From: Hyphomicrobiales bacterium
Lineage (GTDB): Bacteria; Pseudomonadota; Alphaproteobacteria; Rhizobiales; Rhizobiaceae
Assembly: GCA_900466005.1 (NCBI GenBank)
Contig: UEGQ01000007.1
Location: 310,001-374,000 of the forward strand
DNA length: 64,000 nucleotides
Direction: 5' to 3'
Shown one piece after another: positions 8,128 to 17,038 of this stretch. Below the pieces are notes generated by a model that did no database searches, was not told the DNA's origin, and worked only from the letters and a program-made list of their open reading frames with translations. The position numbers and the translations under genes are program-made. Within the stretch, counting starts at the first letter, position 1. Each line of letters starts with the position of its first letter.

Positions 8128-10982
8128 CGCGCCGGCTGCCATCCAAGGGGGTTGAAGTTGGAACTGCTGTAGCTGAAGGGGCTTCCGGGTTTTTCCTTGG
8201 AAAGGCGATCAAGCTGGCGAATGTCGAGCAGCCAAGGCGCGCCATTGGTCGTCAGGAGATAGCGCGCATCGTCTGACAGTGGGTCGCCAAGCGACACGCG
8301 GTAGATGCCGTCGCCGGCGCTCTCAAGTTTCGCGCTGCGGATTTCCGAAATGTCTATGGAAAAGTCGCCGCTGTCGATCGGCGGCAGGGCAGCAAGCTGC
8401 TCTTCCGTAAGTCCTGCGAGCAGCGCCTGCGGACGGTCTTTCGGCATGTCGCTGGGCACAAGGATTTTTGCGTCGTTTACTTCGGACAATCCGCCATAGG
8501 CGACGCCGCCGATCGTGCGACCGCCCGTCGCTCGCTCCAAGGCTCGCATATAGGCGAGCTGCGCAGTGCTGCCCTCGGTCTTGATGTCGGCGGCATCAAA
8601 TCCATAGACATTCGCCATGTGCTCGAACAGCACATTGGCCGTCTGGATGACCGCCCCTTGCGTGGGCATATCGGCGGCCAGCGCCCCGCCCAGCTCCATT
8701 ATGGCCCGTGTCGAAAGATCGGCCTCGCTCGGCATCTTGGCGGTGAATACCTTTTCCCGCCTCATCGCCAGCGTATTGGCCACATCGGCCGCGACCGAAT
8801 TGTCGCCGGTCGCCAGCGCAAGGCCGGCCGCGTGGGCGATGATCGGCGCTTCCGGCGCGATCTCGGCCAGCACCTTGGGCGTGTCCTTGCCGAACACGTC
8901 GCGCACGGCAAAGGCAAAACCCGAAAGCGCCTCCGGATTGGTGGCGAGCGCCGACGACAGCGCCTCCTTTTCCCCCGGCCGGAAGAGCGGAACAGGCTGG
9001 CCGTAAAGGCCGGAAACGGTCGCCTGCGCCTCGCGGCGGCTGGCAAGGCTCTCCTGCAAGGCCTCGGCGCTGGTGGCATCGATCGGTACGAGCTCGATCG
9101 CCCCGCCGCGGGCGGCCTGGCCGAGCGGATCGGTTTCGCGCTCCTTCAGGATCTCACGGGCCTGCTTCTCCGCGAGCCCGTAGATCTCGAGGTCGTCGGC
9201 ATAGCCCGGCTCTCCGGGCTTCGGCCGGATCATCGCCAGCCGCTCGGCGATGTCGCCGGCCGACTGCTTTTCCATGCCGGACGTTGCGTCATAGATGCGG
9301 CCCGCCTTTTCCCGCGCCGCCTGCCATTCGGCCAGGCCCTGTTCGCCGGTCAGCTCGAGTACGCGCTCCGGCGTCAATCCGCTCGAAGGATCGAGACCCT
9401 TGCCGGTCGCCTGCATCGAGGCGATATCGTCATCGGCAAGGCGCGAAAGCTTGATCGCCTCGGTCTTGTTGGCCGCGATCTTGAGATTGATCTCCTCGCG
9501 CGCGTCGCGCCGCATCGTATCCGACATGGCCTTGACGGTCGCATAGGGCAGTTTGGCGAGCGGACCCTTGCCGGCCTTCCAGTCGTCTAGGATGGCGAGC
9601 GAATACTGTTCCTTGCGCTCCGGCGTCGGCAGTGCCTCAAACACACCCTGTATCCGCCCACGGGCGGCCGTCAGCGCCAGCTCGTCCTTGAGCTTGGCGG
9701 CCTGCGCCGGCGTGATCGTGCCCGTCTCGACCGCTCCGTCGATCGACGCGCCGAGCTTCGCCACCTGGTCGGCAATGATCGCATCGCCCTGCGGGTTGGC
9801 GCCGAGCACCTGCGCCTGTCGCTCGATGTCGACCTGCGCCGCCGTCACTCCGTCGGAAAAGCTGACCAGCTGCTCCTGCCGCATGCGCGCCTCGTATTTA
9901 GCGGCGACATCGCGGGCATAGGCCTCGCTCTTCTGCGTGAACGACTTGTCGAACGCCTCGCGCATGACGGGATCGGAAAGGCTCGGGTCGGCCCCGTATT
10001 TCGCGCGGATGTCGGAAACGGCCGCGGCGAACTGTTCCGGCTGGTCGGCAAATTGCTGGTGTGCGGCGAAGAGCTCGTTGGAAAGCCCTTCCTGCATGCG
10101 CCAGGCATAGGCGCCGGCGGCCGCCTCGTCGAAGGCCTGCCCGCGAATGGTGCCGTCGCGGCGAAGCGCGAGCGGCTCGGTCGAGAGTGTCGCGACCTGA
10201 TACTCCTGCGCGGCCTTGGGCGCGGAGGTGGTCGAAGCGACAGAGGAAGGGACAGGTGTCCCGGCCGGAACGGCGCCGCCGCGAATGATGGCAGCCTCAC
10301 GCTGACGGCGCTTTGCATTCGCCGGCAGGGAGGCGACGGCGTCGGCGATCGCATTGACATCTCCGTTGCGCGCGGCCGCCACGACATTTTTCGGCAAGGA
10401 CCCGTAATTGTAGGCGACACTGGCAAGCCCGGCCTTCGCGTTGTCGGGGAGCCGGTCCCATATGCCGGAAAGCTGCTTTTGCGCTTGCGCGCCTTCGCGT
10501 TGTGTCAGGCGGTAATTCAGGTCGCGTTCGGCATCATCGCGGGTGATCGTCATGCCGCTGGTGACGCGGACGACCTTGCCGTCTGCCGTGACGGTCGTAT
10601 CGGAACCGTAGCCGACGCGATGGGCGTTCGTGTCCCAATAGGGGACGGGCCGAAATCCTTCTTCCTTGCGGAGAATGGCCTTTGCCTGCTCCTGCCATGG
10701 ACCGGTACCGGCATATCCGGCGGCGCTGTCTCCGGTCGCCTTCGCCTGCAGATAGGCCGCACCCGACTGTTGACCGACGGTAAGGCCCTCCATCTGTCCC
10801 TCGCGTGCCGCCGCCTCGTCGGCCAGCTTGCCGAGCCGGGCGGAAAGGCCTCCGGCGACGCCGGCAAGCGCCTCGAAGGCCTGGCCGCCATAGACGGCGG
10901 CCGAGGGAACGTTGGAAGAGACGCGGCCTTCGGCCTCGAGGCGAAGAAGCTGTCCGGGGTTTCTGGGGCTGCGATTGACCAT
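8124..10982 (-). CDS. Internal virion protein with embedded GH24 lysozyme domain
   Basis: The 952-residue protein carries a T4-type (GH24) lysozyme domain at about residues 95-235. The motif ILRKEEGFRPVPYWD puts the candidate catalytic pair at E108 and D117, with the T4 spacing of nine residues, followed by the GYG turn and later AKAGLASVAYNYGSL. The other 700 residues are mainly helical and rich in Ala, Glu and Gln. The combination suggests a virion-associated muramidase that opens the cell wall during DNA entry, as the transglycosylase-bearing gp16 does in T7. Its stop and start overlap those of the neighbours by one to four bases, indicating translational coupling. Confidence 0.75.
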   Translation of the reverse strand: MVNRSPRNPGQLLRLEAEGRVSSNVPSAAVYGGQAFEALAGVAGGLSARLGKLADEAAAREGQMEGLTVGQQSGAAYLQAKATGDSAAGYAGTGPWQEQAKAILRKEEGFRPVPYWDTNAHRVGYGSDTTVTADGKVVRVTSGMTITRDDAERDLNYRLTQREGAQAQKQLSGIWDRLPDNAKAGLASVAYNYGSLPKNVVAAARNGDVNAIADAVASLPANAKRRQREAAIIRGGAVPAGTPVPSSVASTTSAPKAAQEYQVATLSTEPLALRRDGTIRGQAFDEAAAGAYAWRMQEGLSNELFAAHQQFADQPEQFAAAVSDIRAKYGADPSLSDPVMREAFDKSFTQKSEAYARDVAAKYEARMRQEQLVSFSDGVTAAQVDIERQAQVLGANPQGDAIIADQVAKLGASIDGAVETGTITPAQAAKLKDELALTAARGRIQGVFEALPTPERKEQYSLAILDDWKAGKGPLAKLPYATVKAMSDTMRRDAREEINLKIAANKTEAIKLSRLADDDIASMQATGKGLDPSSGLTPERVLELTGEQGLAEWQAAREKAGRIYDATSGMEKQSAGDIAERLAMIRPKPGEPGYADDLEIYGLAEKQAREILKERETDPLGQAARGGAIELVPIDATSAEALQESLASRREAQATVSGLYGQPVPLFRPGEKEALSSALATNPEALSGFAFAVRDVFGKDTPKVLAEIAPEAPIIAHAAGLALATGDNSVAADVANTLAMRREKVFTAKMPSEADLSTRAIMELGGALAADMPTQGAVIQTANVLFEHMANVYGFDAADIKTEGSTAQLAYMRALERATGGRTIGGVAYGGLSEVNDAKILVPSDMPKDRPQALLAGLTEEQLAALPPIDSGDFSIDISEIRSAKLESAGDGIYRVSLGDPLSDDARYLLTTNGAPWLLDIRQLDRLSKEKPGSPFSYSSSNFNPLGWQPAR

Positions 10983-11551
10983 TATCCGCGCTCCGCCACA
11001 TTCATGCCGAAATCGGCCGCCGTTCCGAGCGCGCCGATCAGCGCGCCGCCGATCTGGCTTCTGCCCCGTGCGCGATATCCGGATGCCCGCTGGCGATAGA
11101 GCGCCCGGCGGAATTCCGTGTCGCGCTGGTCGATGGTGATTTCGTCCGTCGCGCGCTGGCGGGCCGTGGTCGCCTGCTCCTGGGCGATGCCGCCGGAGAG
11201 ATCGATACCGGCCGCGGCATAGGTCACGTCGTTCTGCCCGAGCACGCGCGCCAGCTCGCGGCGAATGCGGTTCTGCCGCTGCTGGCCTTCCACCTGTTCC
11301 TGTCCGGCCTGCAGGTCTGCCTCGGTCGCGAGCTGCCTGCTTTCGTTCGCGGCGGCGACGCCGGCGCCGATCGTGCCGAGGATCTTCAGCGCCGAGCCGA
11401 AGCCTTGAAGCGCGGTGAGCGCTCCGGACGATGCGCCGGCGGCGGTCGTGGCGCCTGCCGCGGCTGTTCCCGCAGCGGCCGCGCCGCTTCCGGCCGCGGA
11501 GAGGCCCATTCCGCCGATGACCTTGCCGATCGCTGCGATGGCGAGTTGCAT
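10982..11551 (-). CDS. Small internal virion protein (gp14-like position)
   Basis: The 189-residue product has a hydrophobic Gly/Ala-rich N-terminal half (GKVIGGMGLSAAGSGAAAAG). A charged helical section follows, with the pattern LARVLGQNDVTYAAAGIDLSGGIAQEQA, which recurs in internal virion proteins of short-tailed phages and in some prophages. It lies directly downstream of the tail nozzle gene and upstream of two larger internal proteins, matching the place of T7 gp14. Such proteins form part of the trans-envelope conduit. The assignment is by order and composition rather than a defined domain. Confidence 0.6.
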   Translation of the reverse strand: MQLAIAAIGKVIGGMGLSAAGSGAAAAGTAAAGATTAAGASSGALTALQGFGSALKILGTIGAGVAAANESRQLATEADLQAGQEQVEGQQRQNRIRRELARVLGQNDVTYAAAGIDLSGGIAQEQATTARQRATDEITIDQRDTEFRRALYRQRASGYRARGRSQIGGALIGALGTAADFGMNVAERG

Positions 11552-11561
11552 GTTTCGTCTC

Positions 11562-13601
11562 CTAAAGCGCAGTTTCGACGGTAATGGAGCGCACGTTCAG
11601 TCTACCGGGGCGAAGCTGCGAGATCCGCACGAAGGGCGCGTCGGAATAGCCGCGCAAGCCCGTCACCTTGATGCTGCCGGTCACGCCCTGGTCGAGCTCC
11701 GGCACGTCGGCGAGCACGCCGAAGCGGTGCAGGTCGACATTCATCAGCGGCCCGCCATTGGTCGAGATCGCTAGGCTCGTCGTGTCGGCGATGGAAATAT
11801 GCACGGTATGAATGCGCGCCTTGCGTTTCAGCACCGTATTCGGGCCGATGTCGCGCGGCGGCGGCAGCGTCTCGATGATTGGCGGTTTCCAGGTGCCGAC
11901 GGTCGCGGCCGAGACGGCGACCGGCAGCGTCACGGCGCCGCCGGAAACCGTGTAGGGACCGAAGACATTGCCGTCGCCGATCACGTAGACGGCGCGGCCG
12001 TTGAAGCGGGAAAGGCCGCTGACGGTGGCCGAGGCGGGCGAGAGCGTGAAATCCTCCGCCTCGTCGAGCAGCAGGCCTTCTTCCATGCGCTCGAGCGTGC
12101 GCGCGCCGTTGCGCTCGACGATGAAGGAAAGCTCGTTGCGGCCGTTGCGGGCAACCGCCTTGAACAGGCCGTCCGTGCTGCGGCGGGAATAGGCCGTAAC
12201 CTCCTGCTCGCGAAGCAGAGCGACGAGGCGCGCCTGGCCGTCGTCGCGGATGATCGCATGCACGTTGCAGGACATGGTCTCGCTGGTGCGGCGGATGTCG
12301 TGATCGACGATGCCCTTCAGGAGATGCGGGGAGAGGAGCGAGATGTCGGTTGCGACGAAATTGCCTTCGACATCGGTATAGCGCAGCTCGCCGATTGTCG
12401 CGGCGTTCTTGTGCGGCCAGAGCGCGGCACCCTCGTTTTCCACCACCCGCTGGCCGCGGCGGATCCCGTGCCGGCTCGCCTGCACGTGGTTCGGCGCTTC
12501 GGTGCGGGAAAGGGCGCGCTCGGCGATCCAGTATTCCGCCTGACTGGTGAAGATCAGCAGGTTGAGCGAGGGCACGATCGCCTCTATACCCTCGCCGCCG
12601 GCGACATCCATCGGCACCAGCGCCGGCCCGTTCGCCTCGGTGAAGCGGCTGTTGAACTCGAAATAGTCGGCAACACGGCTCATCAGCCATGCGCCGGGCA
12701 GGCTCTTGAAGCCGCCGACGATCAGGCGCTGTCCCCAGAACGCGCCGCATTGCGGCCAGCCCCGCTCGGTCGAGGCGACCGGCTCGCCGGGCGAAACGCC
12801 GACGACTTCCTTCACGCTCACGATCGCGGCATCCGCCTTGTTGATCACCTCGCCGGAGACCGCCCAGCCGTCGCCCTCGTTGCCGTCGCCGGAAAATTCG
12901 ATCGTGACCTTCTTCGCCGCCGGCGAGGCGACGACATAGCCGGGCTGCACGTTCGGCAGGTCGCTGATCGCCGCGTCGATCGCCGCCACCAGCGTCGGCA
13001 TGTCGGAACTGTAGGTAATCGAAAACGTCTCCTGTCCGGAAATGGTGAGCGTGAAGATGCTCTCCGATCCGACCGAGGCGGAAAGACCGACGAATTCGAG
13101 CTGCCACTTGGCCGGAATGCCGTTCGTATAGGTTCCGCCGTAGTCGTAGTTCGGCAGGTTGGCATAGGGCAGGTCGTCGACCACCCAGCCGCCGTCGGTG
13201 AGGCGGATGCGCTTGCTCTTCAGGTCGCGATGGAAGATCAGCATGGTGTCGAGGCGCTGGGCGCTGGTCATCTCGCCGTTGAGCGCGCTGATCCCGGAAA
13301 CGGTGAATGTGGTGATTTTGGCGCTCGCGCCCCATACCTCGCAGGTCGTTCCGGCAAAGACCAGGTCATAGGAAACCCCGGTCGAGGCTTCGAAGGGGAA
13401 GATCCTCTGCGCGGATGCCGGCAACGTCCCGATATGGCGCAAGCCGTCGGCCAGACGAAAGCCGCCCTGCGGCGTGATGATGATGTTTTCCGCGTGCTTG
13501 AGCCCCGTCGAGAAATACTTGAGCTGGGTGCGGTCGTAGAGATAGGGGTCTAGCTCGCCGGCGGTGAAAGCTGCCTGTGTGCGGCCGGGGCTGGATACCA
13601 T
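11562..13601 (-). CDS. Tail nozzle (tail tubular protein B-like)
   Basis: The 679-residue, strand-rich protein starts TQAAFTAGELDPYLYDRTQLK and continues with HAENIIITPQGGFRLADGLRHIG. That pattern is typical of large nozzle proteins of short-tailed phages, which form the lower tail tube below the adaptor ring. It follows the adaptor gene, separated by one base. In T7 the equivalent is gp12, about 794 residues. The ATG at 13601 is kept because the conserved N-terminal motif begins within the first ten residues. No enzymatic motif is visible. Confidence 0.72.
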   Translation of the reverse strand: MVSSPGRTQAAFTAGELDPYLYDRTQLKYFSTGLKHAENIIITPQGGFRLADGLRHIGTLPASAQRIFPFEASTGVSYDLVFAGTTCEVWGASAKITTFTVSGISALNGEMTSAQRLDTMLIFHRDLKSKRIRLTDGGWVVDDLPYANLPNYDYGGTYTNGIPAKWQLEFVGLSASVGSESIFTLTISGQETFSITYSSDMPTLVAAIDAAISDLPNVQPGYVVASPAAKKVTIEFSGDGNEGDGWAVSGEVINKADAAIVSVKEVVGVSPGEPVASTERGWPQCGAFWGQRLIVGGFKSLPGAWLMSRVADYFEFNSRFTEANGPALVPMDVAGGEGIEAIVPSLNLLIFTSQAEYWIAERALSRTEAPNHVQASRHGIRRGQRVVENEGAALWPHKNAATIGELRYTDVEGNFVATDISLLSPHLLKGIVDHDIRRTSETMSCNVHAIIRDDGQARLVALLREQEVTAYSRRSTDGLFKAVARNGRNELSFIVERNGARTLERMEEGLLLDEAEDFTLSPASATVSGLSRFNGRAVYVIGDGNVFGPYTVSGGAVTLPVAVSAATVGTWKPPIIETLPPPRDIGPNTVLKRKARIHTVHISIADTTSLAISTNGGPLMNVDLHRFGVLADVPELDQGVTGSIKVTGLRGYSDAPFVRISQLRPGRLNVRSITVETAL

Positions 13602-13602
13602 G

Positions 13603-14232
13603 TCAGCTCCTCCACGAATTGGTCAGCGGATTGTCGTCCATCGCCATCGGCCGCGGCGGATTGGCAAAGCCGTCCTCGAAGAGCGCCGCGCGCATCTGCC
13701 CGCCGCGGAAATTGTCGGCCGCGCTGCCGTAGGCGAGGCGCAGAAGGTCGTCGCGGTCGCTCGATTTCGAGGCGATGGCATAGGCGAGATGGGCGGCGAT
13801 CGACGTGATCGTCGCCGAGCGGAAGGTCGCCGACCAGCGGTGCGGATCGGGGCGGAATTTCACCATGGCGTAGAGCGGGTTGTCCTGTGCGTGCACGCGG
13901 CCGGCCGTCAGCAGGAAATCGGTGTAGCGCCGGCGCGGATCGGTCGGGTCGTCGGTGAGGTAGACCGGCATTCCGGTATAGGGTCCCGGCACGTCGAAAA
14001 CATAGGTGTAGCCGGTGAGCGGCGTCAGGCCGGTGATCAGTGAAAGCTGACGAACCTCGCGGCCGAATGAGAAACCGGATGGCTGCAGGCCGAGATTGAA
14101 GTCGACCACTTCCTCGTAGATCAGCAGCGCGCTCTGCCCGCCGCCGAGATCGTCGTCGAAATCCTGCACCGGCTGTTCGCCGATGCGTGCGCAGGCGGCA
14201 TTGATGATGTCGGCGAAGGTGTCGAGTGCCAT
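13603..14232 (-). CDS. Tail adaptor (tail tubular protein A-like)
   Basis: The 209-residue product has the typical opening of gp11-like adaptors (TFADIINAACARIGEQPV), followed by aromatic strand segments (GYTYVFDVPGPYTGMPVYL). It ends with a helical region (SIAAHLAYAIASKSSDRDDLLRLAYG). T7 gp11 has 196 residues. The protein should form the ring between portal and nozzle. It is translated just after an 11-bp intergenic hairpin and just before the nozzle gene, so the two tail-tube genes form a unit. Confidence 0.75.
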   Translation of the reverse strand: MALDTFADIINAACARIGEQPVQDFDDDLGGGQSALLIYEEVVDFNLGLQPSGFSFGREVRQLSLITGLTPLTGYTYVFDVPGPYTGMPVYLTDDPTDPRRRYTDFLLTAGRVHAQDNPLYAMVKFRPDPHRWSATFRSATITSIAAHLAYAIASKSSDRDDLLRLAYGSAADNFRGGQMRAALFEDGFANPPRPMAMDDNPLTNSWRS

Positions 14233-14257
14233 TTCCGTCTGTCTCCGTCATGGGCAA

Positions 14258-14288
14258 TGCCGCCGCCGGAAAGGCGACGGCGGCGGCA
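14258..14288 (-). terminator. GC-rich intercistronic hairpin between structural genes
   Basis: TGCCGCCGCCG (14258-14268) and its exact complement (14278-14288) form an 11-bp stem with a 9-nt loop. There is no T-tract on the minus strand, so this is more likely an RNA-stabilising or pausing structure than a true terminator. It separates the abundant head genes upstream from the low-copy tail genes downstream. Confidence 0.45.
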
Positions 14289-14305
14289 AGGGCGGGAGCG
14301 GAACG

Positions 14306-14581
14306 TCAGAGAACGTTCTGCGCCGCGATCGTGACACCGGTGGATGCGGAGGCGGTCACGATATAGGCGCGACGGATCGGCGTGGCGTCGAGGTCGAGCA
14401 CCATGTCGATATGGTCGCCCTTCTTCAGCCGGCCGTAGATCGTGTCGAAATAGCCGGCCGTCTCGATTGCGGCGACATCGTCGTTCGAGACGTAGGAGTG
14501 CTTGGAAAGGTTCGCCCCGGCCGCGCCGGACGGGTTGAACATGAAGTCGTGGGTGCGAAAGCCCTTGACGTCGAAAGCCAT
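14306..14581 (-). CDS. Small phage structural protein of unknown function
   Basis: The 91-residue product (opening AFDVKGFRTHDFMFNPSGAAG, then LSKHSYVSNDDVAAIETAGYFD) lies directly after the major capsid gene and before the tail adaptor. The Asn-Pro-Ser-Gly turn, then short strands ending ASTGVTIAAQ, suggest a small beta-rich protein. By position it could be a head decoration or head-fibre base protein. A good ribosome site (AGGAG) precedes the ATG at 14581. I do not recognise a named family, so the structural role is an inference from the neighbours. Confidence 0.6.
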   Translation of the reverse strand: MAFDVKGFRTHDFMFNPSGAAGANLSKHSYVSNDDVAAIETAGYFDTIYGRLKKGDHIDMVLDLDATPIRRAYIVTASASTGVTIAAQNVL

Positions 14582-14647
14582 GTTTGAGGTCTCCTGTTGC
14601 GGGAAGGTGCGCGGGCCGGGCGCTGGCGTCCGGCGCGCTGGTCAGGA

Positions 14648-15520
14648 TCAGACGATCGCGATCGCCGTGTTGGTGGAGGTGCGGAAGCGCTTGATGCCCT
14701 TGCCGTCCTGCAGCGGAGAGGCCGCACCCTTCGCCGTCATGTTGACGGTCCACCAGTCTTCATAATTGTCCCAGACGGTGATGACCGAGAGATCGGTGTT
14801 GTTGCACCAGCCCATCGCGCTCTTGTGCCAGATGAACAGGTCCTGCTTGTCGGCCGCGGGAACCGGATAGAGGTCCTGCGCATCCTCCTCGACGAAGAGG
14901 AACCAGTTGACCCCGTTCCAGAAGCGGGTGTCCGTCGCCTTGACGAAGGGCAGGTCGGGGCCGACATGGTCGGCGGAGTTGACCACCTTGTTCGCCAGGA
15001 GCTGGTTCCACTGCAGCGCCGGCAGGCCGCAATAGACGTTGCCGTCCCACGGAACCTTGTCGTTCTGGAGCGCGGCGCAAAGCGTCAGCGCATTGGCGGC
15101 GTTGAAGGCGGCGGCCGAGAAGTCGAGACCGGTGACGTCAGTCACCTTGGTCGCCATCTGGGCGTAGATCTCGATATCGGTCGCACGGCCGAGCGCGTTG
15201 GCGCCGCTTTCGTAGACGACCTCCTTCTCGTCGACGCTCATGCGGTCGACGTCGTATTGCTCGATGACGTCGAACGCTTTCCAGGTGGCGAGCGGAACCT
15301 CGAACTTCTTGCGCTCGCCGTTGCCCGGCTGGTTGCGCTCGCGCCGTTCGATCTTCTTCGCCTTGGTCTTGCCGGCGAGCCAGAAGACGGCCTTTTCGTT
15401 GTTCTCGATGCGCATGGCCTGGGTGACGGTCGGACGCAGGCGGTTGCCCTTGTTCTGGTAGATGTGCATCGCCCGGTTGGCGTACTGGGTGGTGTTCCAG
15501 GTGGGTGCATTGGCTGTCAT
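14648..15520 (-). CDS. Major capsid protein
   Basis: The 290-residue protein follows the scaffold gene and precedes the tail genes, the normal place of the capsid gene. The sequence is typical of a group of capsid proteins in prophages of alphaproteobacteria: QYANRAMHIYQNKGNRLRPTVTQ near the start, an ERRERNQPGNGE loop, and the C-terminal region GWCNNTDLSVITVWDNYEDWW. I start at the ATG at 15520, which has GGAG eight bases upstream; an in-frame GTG at 15553 lacks a ribosome site. A strong terminator-like hairpin separates this gene from the scaffold gene, consistent with independent high expression. An HK97-type fold is probable but cannot be seen directly. Confidence 0.8.
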   Translation of the reverse strand: MTANAPTWNTTQYANRAMHIYQNKGNRLRPTVTQAMRIENNEKAVFWLAGKTKAKKIERRERNQPGNGERKKFEVPLATWKAFDVIEQYDVDRMSVDEKEVVYESGANALGRATDIEIYAQMATKVTDVTGLDFSAAAFNAANALTLCAALQNDKVPWDGNVYCGLPALQWNQLLANKVVNSADHVGPDLPFVKATDTRFWNGVNWFLFVEEDAQDLYPVPAADKQDLFIWHKSAMGWCNNTDLSVITVWDNYEDWWTVNMTAKGAASPLQDGKGIKRFRTSTNTAIAIV

Positions 15521-15678
15521 GGACAGATCTCCGATGAATTTTGGGGAAGACACCGGGGAGGAGAGGCCGCGTGTTTGGCTCCGGGTCCGGTCGTTGCCGG
15601 AGAGGCCGAAGCGGGAATGCAGGTCCGCCCGCTGCTGATTTCACGATAAGCGGGGGCGGATCGCGTCAACCGCGCACG

Positions 15679-15706
15679 AAAAAGGCCGGGCATTGCGGCC
15701 CGGCCT
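15679..15706 (-). terminator. Strong intrinsic terminator between scaffold and capsid genes
   Basis: On the minus strand AGGCCGGGC, a 6-nt loop (CGCAAT) and GCCCGGCCT form a 9-bp GC-rich stem (15683-15706) followed by TTTTT. It lies just after the stop of the scaffold gene, about 160 bp before the capsid start. It may terminate partially, or protect a processed capsid transcript. Confidence 0.75.
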
Positions 15707-15728
15707 GTGGCTTCGTCGTCGGCTCGCG

Positions 15729-16658
15729 TCAGCGCGAAGGAAAGAGGCGGTTATAGGCCTCGTCGTAGCGCTTGCGCAGCGCCTCGTCGAAGCGTTTGGC
15801 AGGGTCTGAATGGTCTCGATTGCGGGGATCGATGCGCGGATCCGCGTCGAGTTTCTTCAGGTCGTCGGCCGTCAGCGCGCCTTCGCCGCCGCCGGCGCCG
15901 GCGACGCGGATGCCGGCGTCGTTCATGCGGGTCGAAAGCGCCTGCAGGATCACGTTTCCGACGGCCGTATCGGTGAGGCCCATCAGCGTCGCCTCGACAT
16001 CGGCCTTCATCGCTTCCGGAACCTTGAGCTGCTGCGTAAGGCCCTTGGCAAACGTCTCGGTTTCCGCGAGCGTCGAGGCAACGCCGCGCTGGTCGAGCCC
16101 GGTTGCGGTGGCGAAGCTCTTCAGCTCTTCGGCCGGATTGAACGGCTTCGGCAGGAAACCCTGCTCGGCCATCGGTCCGAACGTGTCGGCGAGGAAGCCG
16201 GAAAACTGCTCCTGGCTCATCCCGTATTTGTGCGCGGAGATCTGTGCCTGCTTGAACATCGGGTCCTGCGCCAGGTCGCCAAAAAAGGGCTTGAGGTTGT
16301 CGGCGGGATGGAAGGCATAGGCTTCCGGCTTTTCCAGTGCCGCCGGCATCTTCGAGAGCTTCTCCCGCAGGCCGGTGAACCGCGTGTTCACCTCGTTGAA
16401 CCCGGCGAAGAGCTTGGAAAGCGTCTCGTCCGCGCTCGTCCCGACATATTCCGCCGGCAGGCCCTCCGGCGGTTTCCATCCGCCTTCGCCCGCTCCACCG
16501 GTTCCGCCGCCTCCGGCTCCCGCGCCTCCGGCCGCCGCTGCGGCCGCGCCTGCAAGACCGCCGCCACCTGCTCCCGCACCGGCGCCAGAGCCACCACCGG
16601 AGCCGCCCCCTTCCGCCTCGAAAAGCCGCTCGAAGCGGCGCATGTAGTCCAGTCTCAT
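15729..16658 (-). CDS. Capsid scaffolding protein
   Basis: The 309-residue product has a low-complexity Gly/Ala/Ser stretch at about residues 15-60 (GGGSGGGSGAGAGAGGGG and further), followed by charged helices. It ends in a basic helical tail (PAKRFDEALRKRYDEAYNRLF), like scaffold C-termini that contact the capsid protein. Its place between the portal-side genes and the capsid gene matches T7 gp9. A good ribosome site (AGAGGAAGG) stands before the ATG at 16658. The protein should guide procapsid assembly and then leave. Confidence 0.72.
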   Translation of the reverse strand: MRLDYMRRFERLFEAEGGGSGGGSGAGAGAGGGGLAGAAAAAAGGAGAGGGGTGGAGEGGWKPPEGLPAEYVGTSADETLSKLFAGFNEVNTRFTGLREKLSKMPAALEKPEAYAFHPADNLKPFFGDLAQDPMFKQAQISAHKYGMSQEQFSGFLADTFGPMAEQGFLPKPFNPAEELKSFATATGLDQRGVASTLAETETFAKGLTQQLKVPEAMKADVEATLMGLTDTAVGNVILQALSTRMNDAGIRVAGAGGGEGALTADDLKKLDADPRIDPRNRDHSDPAKRFDEALRKRYDEAYNRLFPSR

Positions 16659-16671
16659 TGTCGCCTTCCTC

Positions 16672-17037
16672 TCAAGTTTCGCGGGGCTTCACCGGCTCCG
16701 CCATGCCGAGGCCTATCTGCCTGGCAATCTCGTGGGCGAGCGCGTTCTGCCCCTCGCGGAACGCGCCGAAAGTGGCCATCGACATCGGGTCGAGGCCGAG
16801 ATTGACAAAGAACGTGGTGCGCCGGAGCGTGCTGTCGAAGAGCGCCTCGAGGGCGCGCCGGCCATCGGGGCTTTCGTAGAAGCGCGCCCAGGCGGCGGCG
16901 ATCGTGCGGCCGTCCTCGGCGTCCTTCGCCTGCGCGGTTTCGAGCGCCCGGCGCACGTGTTCGGGCACGGCGTTGAACCAGTCCCAGCCGCCCGTCGCGG
17001 CGCTGCCGATGATCTGCTCGAGCGAAAACGGTTGCAT
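16672..17037 (-). CDS. Conserved phage protein of unknown function between portal and scaffold
   Basis: The product has 121 residues starting MQPFSLEQIIGSAATGGWDWF. The ATG at 17037 has AAGGAG six bases upstream and lies one base past the portal stop, so it was preferred to an upstream start inside the portal gene. The sequence is helical (HVRRALETAQAKDAEDGRTIAAAWARFYESPDGRRALEALFD) with a region THFF-like in character near the middle (RRTTFFVNLG). Genes of this type lie beside portal genes in several alphaproteobacterial short-tailed prophages. I do not recognise a function. Confidence 0.6.
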   Translation of the reverse strand: MQPFSLEQIIGSAATGGWDWFNAVPEHVRRALETAQAKDAEDGRTIAAAWARFYESPDGRRALEALFDSTLRRTTFFVNLGLDPMSMATFGAFREGQNALAHEIARQIGLGMAEPVKPRET

Positions 17038-17038
17038 G

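Noticed and set aside
5965..8172. Long plus-strand frame opposite two internal virion protein genes
   Set aside because: Arg/Gly/Ala-rich shadow translation without recognisable domains; the minus-strand genes are coupled with neighbours and fit the operon.
15521..15553. Longer capsid protein starting at GTG 15553
   Set aside because: No ribosome site precedes the GTG, while the ATG at 15520 has GGAG at good distance.
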